DNA of 6,992 nt from positions 1 through 6,992 of the forward strand of contig NZ_JBHSJF010000016.1 in assembly GCF_042652085.1 (NCBI RefSeq). The letters are read 5' to 3'. The notes under the pieces are model-generated. The model had not been told where the DNA came from. It saw only the letters and a list, made by a program, of their open reading frames with translations, and searched no databases. Source of the DNA: Flaviflagellibacter deserti (lineage in GTDB: Bacteria > Pseudomonadota > Alphaproteobacteria > Rhizobiales > Methylopilaceae). The position numbers were made by a program, and so were the translations under genes. Shown here piece by piece: positions 6,478 to 6,992 of this stretch; the first letter of the stretch is position 1; each line of letters opens with the position of its first letter.

Positions 6478-6992
6478 ATGACGGTCCTCGTTACCGGCGG
6501 CGCCGGCTATATCGGCAGCCACATGGTCCTCAACCTGGTGGATCGCGGCGTGCCGGCGATCGTGCTCGACGATCTCTCCACGGGCTTTCGCTGGGCGGTC
6601 CCTCCGGGCGTGAGTTTCGTCGAGGGCGATGCCGGCGATACGCCGTTCGTGGAACGTCTGATCAAGGAGCACGGCGTCCAGTCGGTCATCCATTTCGCCG
6701 CGAAGATCGTGGTGCCGGATTCGGTTTCCGATCCACTCGGTTATTACCGCTCGAACACGATGAAGACCCGCAACCTGCTGGAGGCGGTGGTCAATGGCGG
6801 CGCAAAGCGCTTCGTCTTCTCGTCGACTGCCGCCGTCTACGGCAATCCACCGGTCAATCCGGTGGGAGAGGACATCGCCCCCGCGCCGATGTCGCCCTAT
6901 GGCGCGTCCAAACTGATGTCGGAATGGATGCTGCGCGACACCGCCGCCGCGCACGACCTCCATTACGTCGTCCTGCGATATTTCAACGTCGC
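6478..6992 (+). CDS. galE: UDP-glucose 4-epimerase, N-terminal part (runs off the window end)
   Basis: This is the 5' part of galE, open to the last base. It starts MTVLVTGGAGYIGSH, the NAD-binding TGGAGYIG of GalE at residues 6-13. It continues with DDLSTGFRWAV (31-41), HFAAKIVVPDSV (72-83), SSTAAVYG (115-122, Thr117 at the catalytic Ser/Thr position) and YGASK (141-145, catalytic Tyr and Lys). The HFAAKIVVPDSVSDP form is one I associate with alphaproteobacterial GalE. The last 100 bases repeat 1-100 exactly, and reading on from base 101 completes a 335-residue protein ending at 593. It lies 92 bp after the UDP-glucuronate epimerase on the same strand, so it probably forms the third gene of a ugd-lpsL-galE run. 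Confidence 0.95.
   Translation, partial: MTVLVTGGAGYIGSHMVLNLVDRGVPAIVLDDLSTGFRWAVPPGVSFVEGDAGDTPFVERLIKEHGVQSVIHFAAKIVVPDSVSDPLGYYRSNTMKTRNLLEAVVNGGAKRFVFSSTAAVYGNPPVNPVGEDIAPAPMSPYGASKLMSEWMLRDTAAAHDLHYVVLRYFNV
6893..6992. repeat. Terminal direct repeat, right copy (100 bp)
   Basis: This is identical to 1-100 over its full length and ends exactly at the window end. See the left copy. One of the two copies is redundant if the molecule is circular, so the true unit length would be 6892 bp. Confidence 0.95.

Noticed and set aside
6406..6963. 185-codon minus-strand open frame opposite galE
   Set aside because: It lies antisense to the clear GalE N-terminus, has a low-complexity Arg/His/Ala-rich translation and no family resemblance.
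1..6992. CRISPR array, tRNA, rRNA, insertion sequence or transposon ends
   Set aside because: No regularly spaced repeats, cloverleaf-like segment, rRNA-like sequence, transposase or terminal inverted repeats were seen. The only long repeat is the end overlap, which is direct and exact.

Overview
The window is almost entirely nucleotide-sugar and exopolysaccharide-initiation genes. Protein motifs and codon use point to an alphaproteobacterium, most plausibly in the Hyphomicrobiales (rhizobial order). The GalE, Ugd and UDP-glucuronate epimerase sequences look typical of that group, but this placement comes from recognition and not from a search.

The first 100 bases (1-100) are identical to the last 100 (6893-6992). 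Joining the ends gives a 6892-bp circle or tandem unit. The join also rebuilds one uninterrupted galE of 335 codons: 6478-6892 followed by 1-593, in frame. The window therefore reads as a closed unit whose linear ends fall inside galE. No replication, partition, mobilisation, integrase or transposase gene is visible.

Layout: (1) 1-593, 3' part of galE, + strand. (2) 594-794, a 200-bp noncoding gap between convergent genes, with two palindromes. (3) 795-2219, manC on the minus strand (bifunctional mannose-1-phosphate guanylyltransferase / mannose-6-phosphate isomerase). (4) 2220-2533, a divergent intergenic region with a promoter-like sequence facing each way and two inverted repeats. (5) 2534-3967, a membrane-bound polyprenyl-phosphate hexose-1-phosphate transferase that would start repeat-unit assembly, + strand. 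(6) 4041-5384 ugd, 5381-6385 UDP-glucuronate 4-epimerase and 6478-end galE, a compact + strand run.

How the genes fit together: Ugd oxidises UDP-glucose to UDP-glucuronate, the overlapping epimerase gene product makes UDP-galacturonate, GalE makes UDP-galactose, and ManC makes GDP-mannose. The phosphotransferase would load the first sugar onto undecaprenyl phosphate at the inner membrane. Glycosyltransferases, flippase, polymerase and export genes are absent, so this is a precursor-and-initiation module and not a full polysaccharide locus.

The unit is compositionally mosaic. About 600-4000 (manC and the phosphotransferase) has noticeably lower GC and uses TTA and ATA codons. ugd, the epimerase and galE are GC-rich.
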